Assembly: GCF_004136315.1 (NCBI RefSeq)
Contig: NZ_CP029562.1
Location: 5,417,501-5,481,500, forward strand
Reading direction: 5' to 3'
Source: Mesorhizobium sp. Pch-S
Lineage (GTDB): Bacteria; Pseudomonadota; Alphaproteobacteria; Rhizobiales; Rhizobiaceae
DNA length: 64,000 nucleotides
Below are positions 1 to 9,171 of the stretch, piece after piece. The notes beneath the pieces are model-generated. The model was given only the letters and a program-made list of their open reading frames with translations, was not told the origin of the DNA and searched no databases. Position 1 is the first letter of the stretch. Every line of letters begins with the position of its first letter. The translations under genes and the position numbers were made by a program.

Positions 1-81
1 CCGCAGCTCAAGATCGAGCCCGAGAAGGACAAGCCGATCACCATCAACTATGACGAGCTGGTGAAGAGCTGGCAGAAGTAA
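1..81 (+). CDS. 3' end of ABC transporter substrate-binding protein (partial)
   Basis: The window opens inside a coding sequence; 26 codons are visible before a TAA at 79-81. The peptide ends in ITINYDELVKSWQK, which resembles the C-terminus of extracytoplasmic sugar or glycerol binding proteins of ABC importers. In rhizobia the glycerol importer genes (glpSTPQUV) can lie just upstream of glpK, and glpK follows here 142 bases later on the same strand. That context makes a GlpV-like glycerol-binding protein likely, but 26 residues cannot prove the family or the substrate. Confidence 0.5.
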   Translation, partial: PQLKIEPEKDKPITINYDELVKSWQK

Positions 82-172
82 GCTGGTGTGGGCCTGGAGC
101 GTGATCCGGAAAAGTGGGAACCGGTTTTCGGAAAGATCACGCTCCAACAGAAAGGCCCGTATCCGAAACAAG

Positions 173-197
173 GGGAGGCGGCGTCATGCCGTCTCCC
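173..197 (+). terminator. Intergenic hairpin between binding-protein gene and glpK
   Basis: Arms GGGAGGCGGC (173-182) and GCCGTCTCCC (188-197) pair over 10 bp with one G-T, around a 5-base loop, followed by TTCTCGT rather than a long T run. It lies after the binding-protein stop and 27 bases before glpK. It may protect the 3' end of the upstream mRNA or partly terminate, giving less kinase than binding protein. A related, stronger structure sits after aapJ at 5135-5160. Confidence 0.5.
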
Positions 198-223
198 TTC
201 TCGTATCGCCATGAGGGGAAGAG

Positions 224-1714
224 ATGACAGGTTTCGTGTTAGCGATCGACCAGGGCACGACATCCTCGCGTGCGATCCTGTTCGACGGCGCCATGAAAGT
301 GGCCGGCGTCGGCCAGCAGGAGTTCACCCAACACTTTCCGGCATCGGGCTGGGTCGAGCACGATCCGGAAGAAATCTGGGCGAGCGTCGTCCAAACCGTC
401 AAGGCCGCGCTCAAAAAGGCGGGTCGCAAGGCCTCCGACATTGCCGCCATAGGCATCACCAACCAGCGCGAGACGGTTGTCATCTGGGACAAGGCGACAG
501 GCAAGCCGATCCACAACGCCATCGTCTGGCAGGATCGTCGTACCGCGCCGCTGTGCGCGAAGCTGCGCAAGCAGGGGCTGGAGCCGAAATTCACCAGGAA
601 GACCGGTCTGCTGCTCGATCCCTATTTCTCGGGTACCAAGATCGCCTGGATGCTGGACAAGGTGAAGGGAGCGAGGAAGCGCGCCGAGCGTGGCGAGTTG
701 CTGGCCGGGACCATCGACAGCTTCCTGATCTGGCGGCTGACCGGCGGCAAGGTGCATGCGACCGACGCCACCAACGCCTCACGCACGCTGGTCTACAACA
801 TCGCCACCAATGCCTGGGATGATGAACTGCTGCGCATCCTGAACATCCCGGCACAACTGCTGCCACAGGTGAAGGATTGCGCCGACGACTTCGGCGTGAC
901 GGAAAAAGATCTGTTCGGCGCTGAAATCAGGATCCTCGGCGTCGCCGGTGACCAGCAGGCGGCGACGATAGGCCAGGCCTGTTTCGAGCCGGGCATGATG
1001 AAATCCACTTATGGCACCGGCTGCTTTGCGCTTCTGAACACCGGCGCCGACATCGTGCGCTCGAAGAACCGGCTGCTGACGACCATCGCCTATCGCCTGA
1101 ACGGCAAGACCACCTATGCCCTGGAAGGCTCGATCTTCGTCGCGGGCGCGGCGGTGCAATGGCTGCGCGACGGTATCAAGGTGATCGGCAAGGCCGAACA
1201 CAGCGGCGAACTCGCAGCCCAGGCCGACGAGGCCCAGAATGTTTATCTGGTGCCGGCTTTCGTCGGGCTCGGCGCGCCGCATTGGGACGCCGACGCACGC
1301 GGTGCGATCTACGGGCTGACACGCAATTCCGGCCCGGCGGAGTTTGCCCGCGCGGCACTGGAATCAGTCGCCTATCAGACGCGCGACCTGCTCGATGCGA
1401 TGAAGAAGGACTGGAAGACCGGAAACGGCAAGACGGTGCTGCGTGTCGATGGCGGCATGGTGGCGTCTGCCTGGACGATGCAGCGGCTCGCCGACCTTCT
1501 CGATGCACCGGTCGATCGACCGACCATCCTGGAGACCACGGCGCTCGGTGCTGCCTGGCTGGCCGGCTCGAAGGCCGGGGTGTGGCCGAAGATGAAGGAC
1601 TTCGCCAAGGCGTGGTCACTCGACCGCCGCTTCAAGCCGGAAATGGATGCGAAGATCCGCACAGCCAAGCTCAAGGGCTGGCACGACGCCGTCAGGCGAA
1701 CCCTGACGGCCTGA
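224..1714 (+). CDS. glpK: Glycerol kinase
   Basis: 496 residues, the normal length for GlpK (FGGY carbohydrate kinase family). It phosphorylates glycerol with ATP to sn-glycerol 3-phosphate in the cytoplasm, trapping imported glycerol. Visible marks are the N-terminal phosphate-binding segment DQGTTSSRA (residues 9-17), the catalytic-base segment GDQQAA with Asp near 243, and the second FGGY signature around [17 protein letters not shown]. The ATG at 224 follows GAGGGGAAGAG, a good ribosome binding site. It is read with the upstream ABC binding-protein gene, consistent with a glycerol uptake operon, and is the last gene of that operon because terminator-like hairpins follow at 1688-1740. Confidence 0.95.
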   Translation: MTGFVLAIDQGTTSSRAILFDGAMKVAGVGQQEFTQHFPASGWVEHDPEEIWASVVQTVKAALKKAGRKASDIAAIGITNQRETVVIWDKATGKPIHNAIVWQDRRTAPLCAKLRKQGLEPKFTRKTGLLLDPYFSGTKIAWMLDKVKGARKRAERGELLAGTIDSFLIWRLTGGKVHATDATNASRTLVYNIATNAWDDELLRILNIPAQLLPQVKDCADDFGVTEKDLFGAEIRILGVAGDQQAATIGQACFEPGMMKSTYGTGCFALLNTGADIVRSKNRLLTTIAYRLNGKTTYALEGSIFVAGAAVQWLRDGIKVIGKAEHSGELAAQADEAQNVYLVPAFVGLGAPHWDADARGAIYGLTRNSGPAEFARAALESVAYQTRDLLDAMKKDWKTGNGKTVLRVDGGMVASAWTMQRLADLLDAPVDRPTILETTALGAAWLAGSKAGVWPKMKDFAKAWSLDRRFKPEMDAKIRTAKLKGWHDAVRRTLTA

Positions 1715-1740
1715 TTTCGACGCCCATGGGCGTTGTTTTT
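1688..1740 (+). terminator. Two consecutive hairpins ending the glpK transcript
   Basis: Arms GCCGTCAGG (1688-1696) and CCTGACGGC (1702-1710) form a perfect 9-bp stem across the last glpK codons. A second palindrome ACGCCCATGGGCGT (1720-1733) is followed by TGTTTTT. The second has the layout of a weak factor-independent terminator. Both lie between glpK and the tRNA gene. Confidence 0.6.
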
Positions 1741-1901
1741 GCTGCGAAAAAGCTGGTTGTCCGCAGCGGTTTGGAAATCGGCTTTTTTCCGGTTGACCAT
1801 GGGGGGCACTCTCCCTATGTTCCGCCCACTTTTCAGGCGGACCGGCATTCGGAAACGCGGTCGGCAAAAGCCGGGCGATGTTCCGGCCAGAAAGCCAGGA
1901 T

Positions 1902-1976
1902 GGGCCGGTAGCTCAGCGGTAGAGCACGTGACTTTTAATCATGTGGTCGAGGGTTCGATCCCCTCCCGGCTCACCA
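1902..1976 (+). tRNA. tRNA-Lys (anticodon TTT)
   Basis: A full cloverleaf can be drawn. The acceptor stem is GGGCCGG with CCGGCTC (one G-T pair), the D stem GCTC/GAGC, the anticodon stem CGTGA/TCATG with loop CTTTTAA (anticodon TTT, lysine AAA/AAG), and the T stem GAGGG/CCCTC with loop TTCGATC. The discriminator is A and CCA is encoded (1974-1976). It follows glpK by 187 bases. tRNA 3' ends are common integration sites, but no duplicated 3' end or integrase is seen. Confidence 0.96.
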
Positions 1977-2088
1977 TCTTAACCAGCTGAAGAATTTGAT
2001 ATTGTTCTAATTTAGCGTGCTGCTACGCTGTGCAAAACGCGCGTGGCCCAATTGCCTCTTACGATGCCCGCAGCACAGTGGGCCCATC

Positions 2089-2481
2089 ATGGCGGCGGAG
2101 TTGGATACAGTCCTGTTCGAAATGGCGGTTCGGGCTGCCAGCGCGCTGCCGACCAGTTTTTCGGAAAAGGTGACGGATATCGCCGTGCGCACTGCAGGGC
2201 AGCTTGCCTTTGATGTCCGGGTCGAGGGTGACTACCGTTTCCAGCGGATCGCCGGCATCCGGTACGGCGGCGATGTCGGTATCCTGGCGCTGACCAAGAA
2301 CGGCCAGTCGGTCGACAGCTGCCGGGTCAACGGCGCACTGGCGGGTTTCATAGAACCGCTGGAGAACTGGAACGGCCTGTCACTGCAGGCGCAGGCGCAG
2401 ACCGATATCCTTGGCCATACCAGCCTGCTGGTTGCCGCGCTCAGGAATGCCGGCAGCCTGCCCAACCGATCGGCCGATTGA
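2089..2481 (+). CDS. Hypothetical protein (130 aa)
   Basis: I do not recognise this family. The protein is soluble, without signal peptide or membrane segments, with an alternating hydrophobic pattern through its middle (FDVRVEGDYRFQRIAGIRYGGD) that suggests beta strands. I chose the ATG at 2089; an in-frame GTG at 2017 would add 24 residues rich in Cys, Arg and Trp that look non-native. Neither start has a convincing ribosome binding site. It lies alone between tRNA-Lys and the convergent metC. Base composition matches its neighbours, so it is probably a real gene. Confidence 0.55.
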   Translation: MAAELDTVLFEMAVRAASALPTSFSEKVTDIAVRTAGQLAFDVRVEGDYRFQRIAGIRYGGDVGILALTKNGQSVDSCRVNGALAGFIEPLENWNGLSLQAQAQTDILGHTSLLVAALRNAGSLPNRSAD

Positions 2482-2521
2482 AGGGCGGCGCGCAAGCGAG
2501 CGCGCCGCTGTTTCTGAAAGG

Positions 2522-3691
2522 TCAGGCGTCGCGCGCGGCTGTCAGGCCGGCTGCCAGATCGGCCTTCAGATCCTCGATATCCTCGAGCCCGATCTGCAAG
2601 CGGATCAGCGGGCCTTCATAAGGGCCCTTGGCGATGATGCGGTCGCCGAGAAAGACTGGGACGGCAAGGCTCTCGTAACCGCCCCAGGAATAGCCGAGAC
2701 CGAAGATCTTCAGCGCATCCAGGAAGGCGTGTGCCTGCTTCTGGCCACCGCCGGAAAGGACGATGGAAAAGACGCCGCTGGCACCGCTGAAATCACGCTT
2801 CCACAAAGCATGATCAGGATGGCTGGGCAAAGCTGGGTGCAGCACGCGTGCCACGCCGGCCTGTGTTTCCAGCCAGCCTGCGATATCCAGGGCGTTCCTG
2901 CCGTGATGGTCCAGCCGAACGCCCATGGTGCGCAGGCCGCGCAGCACCTGGTAGACGTCGTTGGGACCGGCGCAGCAACCCAGGGCATCAAAACCGGCGA
3001 GCAGCCGCGGCCAGCAAGCCTCGTTGGCCGAAACAGTGCCCAGAAGCACGTCTGAGTGACCGCCCGGATATTTGGTGGCTGCATGAATGGAAATGTCGAC
3101 GCCATGCTCGAGCGGACGCAGATAAAGCGGCGTCGCCCAGGTGTTGTCCATCATGACAACCGCGCCGATCGCGTGCGCTTCCTTCGAGATCGCCGGTATG
3201 TCCTGCACTTCATAGGTGTTCGAGGCCGGCGATTCGGTGAAGACGATCCTGGTGTTCGGCCGGAACAAGGCCTTGATGCCGGCCCCGATACGCGGCTCGT
3301 AGTATTCCACATCCACACCCATGCGCTTCAGCATGGTGTCGCAGAAGTGCCGGGTCGGCCGGTAAATGCTGTCGACCACCAGAATGTGGTCGCCGGCCGA
3401 GGCGAATGCGAGCAGCGGTACCGTCACAGCCGCCAGGCCCGATGGGACGATGATGGTACCGGCCGAGCCCTCGAGTTCGTCGATGGCCGCAGCGAGCGCG
3501 TCCGACGTCGGCGTTCCATGCGTGCCGTAGGTGTATTTCTGGCTGCGGGAGTTCATGGTCGCGGCATCGGGGTAGAGCACGGTCGAGGCATGCACCACAG
3601 GAGGGTTGACGAAGCCGAAGAAATCGCGCGGATCATTGCCGCTATGGGCGAGCCGCGTATTGATGCCCCAATTGCCGTTGTTTCTTGCCAT
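2522..3691 (-). CDS. metC: Cystathionine beta-lyase
   Basis: 389 residues of the Cys/Met-metabolism PLP enzyme family (fold type I). It cleaves cystathionine to homocysteine, ammonia and pyruvate in methionine biosynthesis. The PLP lysine is Lys207 in the motif SIHAATKYPGGHSD; YTYGTHGTPT (residues 53-62) and PSGLAAV (83-89) are family cofactor and substrate segments. The N-terminus LAHSGNDPRDFFGFVNPPVVHASTV matches the bacterial MetC subgroup rather than MetB or MetZ. It is divergent from the aap operon across a 398-base gap and convergent with the small gene at 2089. Cystathionine gamma-synthase activity cannot be excluded from sequence alone. Confidence 0.88.
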   Translation of the reverse strand: MARNNGNWGINTRLAHSGNDPRDFFGFVNPPVVHASTVLYPDAATMNSRSQKYTYGTHGTPTSDALAAAIDELEGSAGTIIVPSGLAAVTVPLLAFASAGDHILVVDSIYRPTRHFCDTMLKRMGVDVEYYEPRIGAGIKALFRPNTRIVFTESPASNTYEVQDIPAISKEAHAIGAVVMMDNTWATPLYLRPLEHGVDISIHAATKYPGGHSDVLLGTVSANEACWPRLLAGFDALGCCAGPNDVYQVLRGLRTMGVRLDHHGRNALDIAGWLETQAGVARVLHPALPSHPDHALWKRDFSGASGVFSIVLSGGGQKQAHAFLDALKIFGLGYSWGGYESLAVPVFLGDRIIAKGPYEGPLIRLQIGLEDIEDLKADLAAGLTAARDA

Positions 3692-4089
3692 GATCCTGCT
3701 GCCTGCTGAGGTTGGGAAGGGATAGAGCGGGCAGGCCTGACGCGCAACCTCCGGGCGGTCGCCAGCCTCTTGCTTCAGATAGACCAGCGGTGCAGAACTC
3801 GACCTCCTTTTTGAGCAATTTGGAGTTGAATTTCGTCGATCTGCCGAATGATGCGGCAGCCACGAGCAAACCTTTGTTCGAGCGTCGATATTATTTGCTG
3901 GTTGGTCGCCATGGTTCGGTCATTTTTCTTGACCTCACGGGAATTATCGCCTTCGATGTTCTTCGTGAACGGGAACAGCTCGTGCGTCGGCTAGGGAGCC
4001 GCGTTCCGGAAGTGGGCCGGGATGGCTGGTGGGGTTCGCACAAAAAATCGGGCAATGCGCCCAAACAACCGAAAAAGGGTCTGAGGGTT
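3692..4089. promoter_or_regulatory. Divergent control region metC / aapJ
   Basis: This 398-base gap must hold the promoters of metC (minus) and aapJQMP (plus). I see one short hairpin, CTGCCG (3841-3846) with CGGCAG (3854-3859), and a possible -35 TTGACC near 3929 without a good -10. No sigma-54 element of the TGGCAC-N5-TTGC type and no second gene is visible. The reading frame of aapJ is open upstream to 3712, but that stretch has no signal peptide at its start and does not look like protein. Confidence 0.4.
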
Positions 4090-5121
4090 ATGAAACACAT
4101 TGCAATCGGCATTCTGGCAGCGGCGACGATGGGTCTGATGGCGTCCGCTGCTTCGGCTGCAAGCACTCTTGAGGCCGTCAAGGCCAAGGGTTTTGTCCAG
4201 TGCGGCGTCAATACCGGCCTCTCGGGCTTCTCGTCGCCGGACGACAAGGGCGAATGGAAGGGTCTGGACGCTGATTTCTGTCGCGCGGTTGCAGCTGCCG
4301 TCTTCGGCGACGGCACTAAGGTCAAGTTTACGCCGCTGTCCGCCAAGGAACGTTTTACCGCCCTGCAGTCGGGCGAAATCGATCTTCTGTCGCGCAACAC
4401 AACCTGGACGATCAACCGCGACACCGCGCTCGGCCTGAACTTCGCCGGCGTCACCTATTATGATGGCCAGGGCTTCATGGTGAACGCCAAGAAGCTGCCG
4501 GGCGTCAACTCCGCACTCCAGCTTTCGGGCGCTGCGGTTTGCGTGCAGTCCGGCACGACCACCGAACTCAACCTCGCCGACTACTTCAAGGCGAACAAGA
4601 TGGAGTACAATCCGGTCGTCTTCGAGAAGGTCGAGGAAGCCAATGCGGCCTATGATTCCGGCCGCTGCGACGCTTATACCACCGACCAGTCCGGCCTCTA
4701 CGGCATTCGCCTGACGCTGTCGTCGCCGGCCGACCATGTCGTGCTTCCGGAAATCATCTCCAAGGAGCCGCTTGGACCGGCCGTCCGCCAGGGTGACGAC
4801 CAGTGGTACCACATCGTCAAGTGGACCTATTTCGCGCTGCTGCAAGCTGAAGAGCTTGGCATCACCCAGGCCAATGTCGACGAACTGAAGGCTTCGGGTG
4901 GCCCTGAAGTGAAGCGCGTGCTCGGCCAGGAAGCCGACACCAAGCTTGGCACCGACCTCGGCGTTACCAACGACTGGGTCGTCAACATCGTCAAGTCCGT
5001 CGGCAATTACGGCGAAATGTTCGAGCGCAATGTCGGCGCCGGCAGCCCGCTCAAGATTGCGCGCGGCCTCAATGGCCTCTGGACGAAGGGCGGCCTGCAA
5101 TACGCTCCGCCGATCCGCTGA
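4090..5121 (+). CDS. aapJ: General L-amino acid ABC transporter, periplasmic binding protein
   Basis: 343 residues, family 3 extracellular solute-binding protein. It captures a broad range of L-amino acids in the periplasm and delivers them to AapQM. I start it at the ATG at 4090 because a clean signal peptide follows (MKHIAIGILAAATMGLMASA, cleavage near residue 23). The mature start LEAVKAKGFVQCGVNTGLSG is typical of AapJ; the open frame further upstream is not. Two to three cysteines near FVQCGV and DADFCRAV are family features. It is the first gene of aapJQMP and is followed by a 26-bp palindrome, the usual arrangement that keeps binding protein above permease levels. Confidence 0.95.
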   Translation: MKHIAIGILAAATMGLMASAASAASTLEAVKAKGFVQCGVNTGLSGFSSPDDKGEWKGLDADFCRAVAAAVFGDGTKVKFTPLSAKERFTALQSGEIDLLSRNTTWTINRDTALGLNFAGVTYYDGQGFMVNAKKLPGVNSALQLSGAAVCVQSGTTTELNLADYFKANKMEYNPVVFEKVEEANAAYDSGRCDAYTTDQSGLYGIRLTLSSPADHVVLPEIISKEPLGPAVRQGDDQWYHIVKWTYFALLQAEELGITQANVDELKASGGPEVKRVLGQEADTKLGTDLGVTNDWVVNIVKSVGNYGEMFERNVGAGSPLKIARGLNGLWTKGGLQYAPPIR

Positions 5122-5134
5122 TCGAGAACATCGT

Positions 5135-5160
5135 CCGGGAGGCAGCATGCTGCCTCCCGG
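5135..5160 (+). terminator. Perfect 26-bp palindrome between aapJ and aapQ
   Basis: The sequence from 5135 to 5160 is fully self-complementary (half-site CCGGGAGGCAGCA) and is followed by TTTCTC. It lies 14 bases after the aapJ stop and 24 before aapQ. It is likely an RNA hairpin that stabilises aapJ mRNA and attenuates read-through into the permease genes, as in many binding-protein operons. Confidence 0.75.
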
Positions 5161-5183
5161 TTTCTCATTCAGGGGATTGACCC

Positions 5184-6371
5184 ATGGCATCGCAGGAAGT
5201 TCTTCGCGAGGAGCCCACTCGCGGCTCCTTGATCAATGACCCGAGAGTTCGCAGCATCTTCGTCCAGGTCGTGGCCGCCCTGACGTTGATCCTGCTTATC
5301 TGGTGGATTGTCGACAACACCATCGAAAACCTTCAGCGCCTGCGTATCGCGTCCGGCTTCGCGTTTCTAAAGGGACGCGCCGGCTTCGATATCGCCGACA
5401 GCGCCATAGCCTATTCCTCGGACAACACATATGGCCGTGCCATCCTTGTCGGCCTGATCAACACGGCGATCGTGGCCCTTGCCGGCATCATCACGGCAAC
5501 CATCATCGGTTTCATGGTCGGTATCGGCCGGCTCTCCAACAACTGGCTGATCCGCAAGATCTGCACGGTCTATGTCGAGGTGTTTCGCAACATCCCGCCG
5601 CTACTGGTCATCTTCTTCTGGTATTTCGGCGTGCTGTCAGTGCTGCCATTGCCGCGCGACAGCATCGAATTGCCGTTCGGTTCCTACGTGAACAGCCGCG
5701 GGTTCTACTTCCCGCGCGCTGTCTGGGGTGAGGGGGCGTGGCTGATCCTGCTGGCCTTTGTGCTTGGCATCGCCATGTCATGGTTCGTGGCGCGCAGGGC
5801 GCGCCAGAGGCAGATGGCAACCGGCCAGCAATTTCCGGTGTTCTGGACCTCGGTCGCGCTGATCGTCGGGCTGCCGTTGCTCGCCTATGTCGCCAGCGGC
5901 TTTCCGCTTTCCTTCGACCTGCCGAAGAAGTCGACCTTCAACCTGACCGGCGGCTTCCAGGTCAAGCCGGAATTCCTGTCGCTTTACCTGGCGCTGTCCT
6001 TCTATACCGCGTCCTTTATCGCCGAGATCGTGCGTGCCGGCATTCGCGGCGTGAGCAGGGGGCAGACAGAAGCCGCGGGAGCGCTCGGATTGCGCTCAGG
6101 TCCGATCCTTCGCCTCGTCGTTGTTCCTCAGGCGATGCGTATCGTCATTCCGCCGCTGACCAGCCAGTATCTCAACCTGACCAAGAATTCGTCGCTGGCA
6201 ATCGCGATCGGCTATCCCGATCTGACTGCCATCGCTGGAACCGTGCTCAACCAGACGGGCCAGGCGATTGAACCCATCATCATCATGATGGCGGTCTATC
6301 TCGGTCTCAGCCTGCTGACGTCGGCCATCATGAACGTGGTCAATGCCAAGATGGCACTGGTGGAAAGGTAA
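5184..6371 (+). CDS. aapQ: General L-amino acid ABC transporter, permease AapQ
   Basis: 395 residues, one of two membrane subunits of the broad-specificity amino-acid importer. A transmembrane segment lies near residues 28-48 ([17 protein letters not shown]), then several helices. The C-terminal half carries the binding-protein-dependent transport signature with the EAA loop near [24 protein letters not shown], which contacts the ATPase. The family insert between helices ([20 protein letters not shown]) is present and marks AapQ. ATG 5184 follows AGGGG. Only 4 bases separate it from aapM, so the two are co-translated. Confidence 0.95.
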   Translation: MASQEVLREEPTRGSLINDPRVRSIFVQVVAALTLILLIWWIVDNTIENLQRLRIASGFAFLKGRAGFDIADSAIAYSSDNTYGRAILVGLINTAIVALAGIITATIIGFMVGIGRLSNNWLIRKICTVYVEVFRNIPPLLVIFFWYFGVLSVLPLPRDSIELPFGSYVNSRGFYFPRAVWGEGAWLILLAFVLGIAMSWFVARRARQRQMATGQQFPVFWTSVALIVGLPLLAYVASGFPLSFDLPKKSTFNLTGGFQVKPEFLSLYLALSFYTASFIAEIVRAGIRGVSRGQTEAAGALGLRSGPILRLVVVPQAMRIVIPPLTSQYLNLTKNSSLAIAIGYPDLTAIAGTVLNQTGQAIEPIIIMMAVYLGLSLLTSAIMNVVNAKMALVER

Positions 6372-6375
6372 GGTC

Positions 6376-7533
6376 ATGACACAGACTGATCTTTCCTGGG
6401 TTCGTACCGAGATGGCGCAGGCGATGCCTGCGCCTGCGGGAGAGCGCGGGCTCGTTGCCTGGGTCCGCAAGAACCTTTTTGCCTCGGTTGGTGACACCGT
6501 CCTGACCCTTCTCGGGCTGGTGCTGCTCGCCATGGTCCTGCCGCCGATCATCGACTGGGCCTTCGTCCAGGCGCAATGGACAGGGGCTGATCGCACGGTG
6601 TGCGCGACCGTGGCACAGGGAGGCGTCCAGCCCGATGGCTGGTCCGGCGCCTGCTGGGCTTTCGTCAACGCCAAGTTCGGCCAGTTCATGTTTGGACGCT
6701 ATCCGCTGGAAGAACGCTGGCGGCCGATCCTGGTCGGCATCCTGTTTGTCGCTTTGCTTGCGCCGCTTTTGATCCCGCGTATTCCGCACAAGGGGCTCAA
6801 TGCGGTGCTGTTCTTCCTGGTCCTGCCGATCGTGGCGTTCGTCCTGCTGGTGGGTGGCATGTTCGGCCTGCCCCATGTCGAGACGCCGTTGTGGGGCGGC
6901 CTGCTGGTGACGCTGACGCTGTCCTTTGTCGGCATTGTCGTCTCATTGCCGCTTGGCATCCTGCTGGCACTTGGCCGGCGCTCCAAGATGCCCGTCGTCA
7001 AGATGATCTGCGTCGTCTTCATCGAGACGATCCGCGGTATCCCGCTTATCACGGTGCTGTTCATGGCCAGCGTCATGCTGCCGTTGTTCCTGCCGGCAGG
7101 CGTGACCTTCGACAAGTTCCTTCGCGCTCTGATCGGCGTTTCGCTGTTTGCCGCGGCCTATATGGCCGAGGTGGTGCGCGGCGGCCTCCAGGCGATCCCG
7201 AAGGGACAGTACGAGGGTGCCGATTCGCTCGGGCTGAGCTACTGGCAGAAGATGTATTTCATCGTGCTGCCACAGGCGCTGAAGCTGGTCATTCCGGGTA
7301 TCGTCAACACGTTCATCGGCATGTTCAAGGACACCAGCCTGGTCTACATCATCTCGATGTTCGACCTGTTGGCGATCGTGCGCCAGAATTTCTCCGACGC
7401 TTCATGGGCATCGCCGCAGACACCTGCGTCGGGGCTTATTTTCGCTGCGGTGGTATTCTGGCTGTTCTGCTTCGGCATGTCCCGCTATTCTATGTTCATG
7501 GAACGCCGGCTAGACACTGGCTACAAGCGCTGA
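6376..7533 (+). CDS. aapM: General L-amino acid ABC transporter, permease AapM
   Basis: 385 residues, the second permease. It has an N-terminal helix near residues 40-60, further helices, and an EAA loop in [25 protein letters not shown] larger N-terminal periplasmic part ([15 protein letters not shown] segment and [12 protein letters not shown]) separates it from simple HisM-type permeases. I use ATG 6376, four bases after aapQ stops; the frame is open 11 codons upstream but that part overlaps the aapQ end. It works with AapQ as the heterodimeric channel, powered by AapP. Confidence 0.95.
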   Translation: MTQTDLSWVRTEMAQAMPAPAGERGLVAWVRKNLFASVGDTVLTLLGLVLLAMVLPPIIDWAFVQAQWTGADRTVCATVAQGGVQPDGWSGACWAFVNAKFGQFMFGRYPLEERWRPILVGILFVALLAPLLIPRIPHKGLNAVLFFLVLPIVAFVLLVGGMFGLPHVETPLWGGLLVTLTLSFVGIVVSLPLGILLALGRRSKMPVVKMICVVFIETIRGIPLITVLFMASVMLPLFLPAGVTFDKFLRALIGVSLFAAAYMAEVVRGGLQAIPKGQYEGADSLGLSYWQKMYFIVLPQALKLVIPGIVNTFIGMFKDTSLVYIISMFDLLAIVRQNFSDASWASPQTPASGLIFAAVVFWLFCFGMSRYSMFMERRLDTGYKR

Positions 7534-7577
7534 CCGCAAGCCGGGTAGCGTAAGAATCAACAAGGGGAAAATGGCTT

Positions 7578-8381
7578 ATGGCCTCTGAGAATGCAGTCAG
7601 CGCGGAAGAGCTGAGCGTCAACACCAAGAAGATGCATGTGTCGGATACCGACGTAGCGATCGAAATCGTCGGCATGCACAAGTGGTATGGCGAGTTCCAT
7701 GTGCTGAAGGACATCAACCTGAAGGTGATGCGCGGCGAGCGCATCGTCATCTGTGGTCCTTCGGGCTCGGGCAAATCGACGATGATCCGTTGCATCAACC
7801 GTCTGGAAGAGCACCAGAAGGGCAAGATCATCGTCGACGGCAAGGAACTGACCAACGATCTGAAGAAGATCGATGAAGTGCGCCGCGAGGTCGGCATGGT
7901 GTTCCAGCACTTCAACCTGTTCCCGCACCTGACGATCCTTGAGAACTGCACGCTGGCGCCGATCTGGGTGCGCAAGATCCCGAAGAAGCAGGCGGAAGAG
8001 ACCGCCATGCATTTCCTGAAGCGGGTCAAGATCCCGGAGCAGGCACACAAATATCCGGGCCAGCTGTCGGGTGGCCAGCAGCAGCGCGTGGCGATCGCAC
8101 GTTCGCTGTGCATGAACCCGCGCATCATGCTGTTCGATGAGCCGACGTCGGCGCTGGATCCGGAAATGATCAAGGAGGTTCTGGAAACGATGGTCGGTCT
8201 TGCCGAAGAGGGCATGACGATGCTGTGCGTGACGCACGAGATGGGTTTCGCGCGCAAGGTGGCCAACCGCGTGATCTTCATGGATCAGGGCCAGATCGTG
8301 GAAGAGAACACGCCGGTGGAGTTCTTCGATCATCCCCGTCACGAGCGCACAAAGCTCTTCCTCAGCCAGATCCTGCACTGA
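7578..8381 (+). CDS. aapP: General L-amino acid ABC transporter, ATP-binding protein
   Basis: 267 residues, the cytoplasmic ATPase of the Aap importer. Walker A is GPSGSGKST (60-68), the ABC signature is LSGGQQQR, Walker B is IMLFDEP with the D-loop SALD, and the switch histidine is in CVTHEMGFA. An N-terminal extension of about 25 residues before the first strand is usual for AapP. ATG 7578 follows AAGGGGAAA; a nearer ATG at 7571 is in another frame and stops at once. Last gene of aapJQMP, closed by the terminator at 8404-8433. Confidence 0.96.
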   Translation: MASENAVSAEELSVNTKKMHVSDTDVAIEIVGMHKWYGEFHVLKDINLKVMRGERIVICGPSGSGKSTMIRCINRLEEHQKGKIIVDGKELTNDLKKIDEVRREVGMVFQHFNLFPHLTILENCTLAPIWVRKIPKKQAEETAMHFLKRVKIPEQAHKYPGQLSGGQQQRVAIARSLCMNPRIMLFDEPTSALDPEMIKEVLETMVGLAEEGMTMLCVTHEMGFARKVANRVIFMDQGQIVEENTPVEFFDHPRHERTKLFLSQILH

Positions 8382-8403
8382 TCGCGCTGCCTGCAATTTT
8401 CGA

Positions 8404-8433
8404 AAAAGGCCCCGTCGCAAGGCGGGGCCTTTT
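8404..8433 (+). terminator. Terminator of aapJQMP
   Basis: GGCCCCG (8408-8414) pairs with CGGGGCC (8423-8429) over an 8-base loop, flanked by AAAA upstream and TTTT downstream. This is a strong factor-independent terminator 27 bases after aapP. Confidence 0.85.
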
Positions 8434-8487
8434 GCTTGGGCCGGCAAAAGGGTTGCCCATGGGTGGTGGTTGCTGCGGGACATCGAG

Positions 8488-9162
8488 ATGAGAAGAGCCT
8501 TTCGCCTGGTTCTCCGTGTTGTGGCTCTGGTCGCCGGCATTGCCGTCCTGGGTACGGTTGTGCCAAGGCCGCTTTGGTCGACAGATGCGGATGAAGGCCC
8601 GCTCACGCGCCGCATCTACGTCATCAGCAATCCCATCCATACCGACATTGCCGTTCCGCTCGATGCGGCGGTCCTGGAACGCTTCCGCTTCCTTGCCGAA
8701 GACGGCATCCCGGCAAATGAGGAGGGCGTACGCTACCTCATCTTCGGTTGGGGAGGCCGGGCCTTCTATCTCGAAACGCCGACCTGGTCGCAACTGAAAG
8801 CAGCGCCGGTGTTCAAGGCGCTAACGGTTGACGCCGCTGCAATGCATGTCGATATCGCAGGTGCCATCCCCGAGCAGCATCCGGCCGTGGCTGGTTATGA
8901 CATCAGCGAAGCGCGGTTCACGGCGCTGCTGGACTTCATAGACTCAAGCTTCTCGCGGCAGGCGGACCGGCCGAAATTCATTCCGGATGCCGGCTACTCC
9001 ACCAGCGACGGATTCTACGAGGCCGAAGGTGCCTTCAACGCGCTTGTCGGCTGCAATACCTGGACGGCCAAGGCCCTGCGGGTGGCCGGGCTCAAGACGG
9101 GCTGGTGGAACCCGTTGCCGTGGTCGCTGAACCTTTCGATGCAACTCTACAATCGGCAGTGA
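8488..9162 (+). CDS. DUF2459 / TIGR02117 family protein
   Basis: 224 residues. An N-terminal membrane segment (FRLVLRVVALVAGIAVLGTV) suggests a membrane-anchored or exported protein. The motif YVISNPIHTDIAVPLDAA and the block IFGWGGRAFYLETPTWSQLKA are marks of the TIGR02117 family, once called urease-associated; its biochemical role is unknown. ATG 8488 is chosen over an upstream TTG at 8470 because GGGAC lies about 10 bases before it and the membrane segment then starts at once. It stands alone after the aap terminator and is convergent with the monooxygenase gene, 9 bases apart. No urease genes are nearby. Confidence 0.8.
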   Translation: MRRAFRLVLRVVALVAGIAVLGTVVPRPLWSTDADEGPLTRRIYVISNPIHTDIAVPLDAAVLERFRFLAEDGIPANEEGVRYLIFGWGGRAFYLETPTWSQLKAAPVFKALTVDAAAMHVDIAGAIPEQHPAVAGYDISEARFTALLDFIDSSFSRQADRPKFIPDAGYSTSDGFYEAEGAFNALVGCNTWTAKALRVAGLKTGWWNPLPWSLNLSMQLYNRQ

Positions 9163-9171
9163 ATGGGGCCG

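Noticed and set aside
1902..2089. Integrated element at tRNA-Lys
   Set aside because: No integrase, no duplicated tRNA 3' end and no change in gene content nearby.
3712..4089. A 126-residue N-terminal extension of AapJ
   Set aside because: The signal peptide begins at the ATG at 4090; the upstream codons do not resemble protein.
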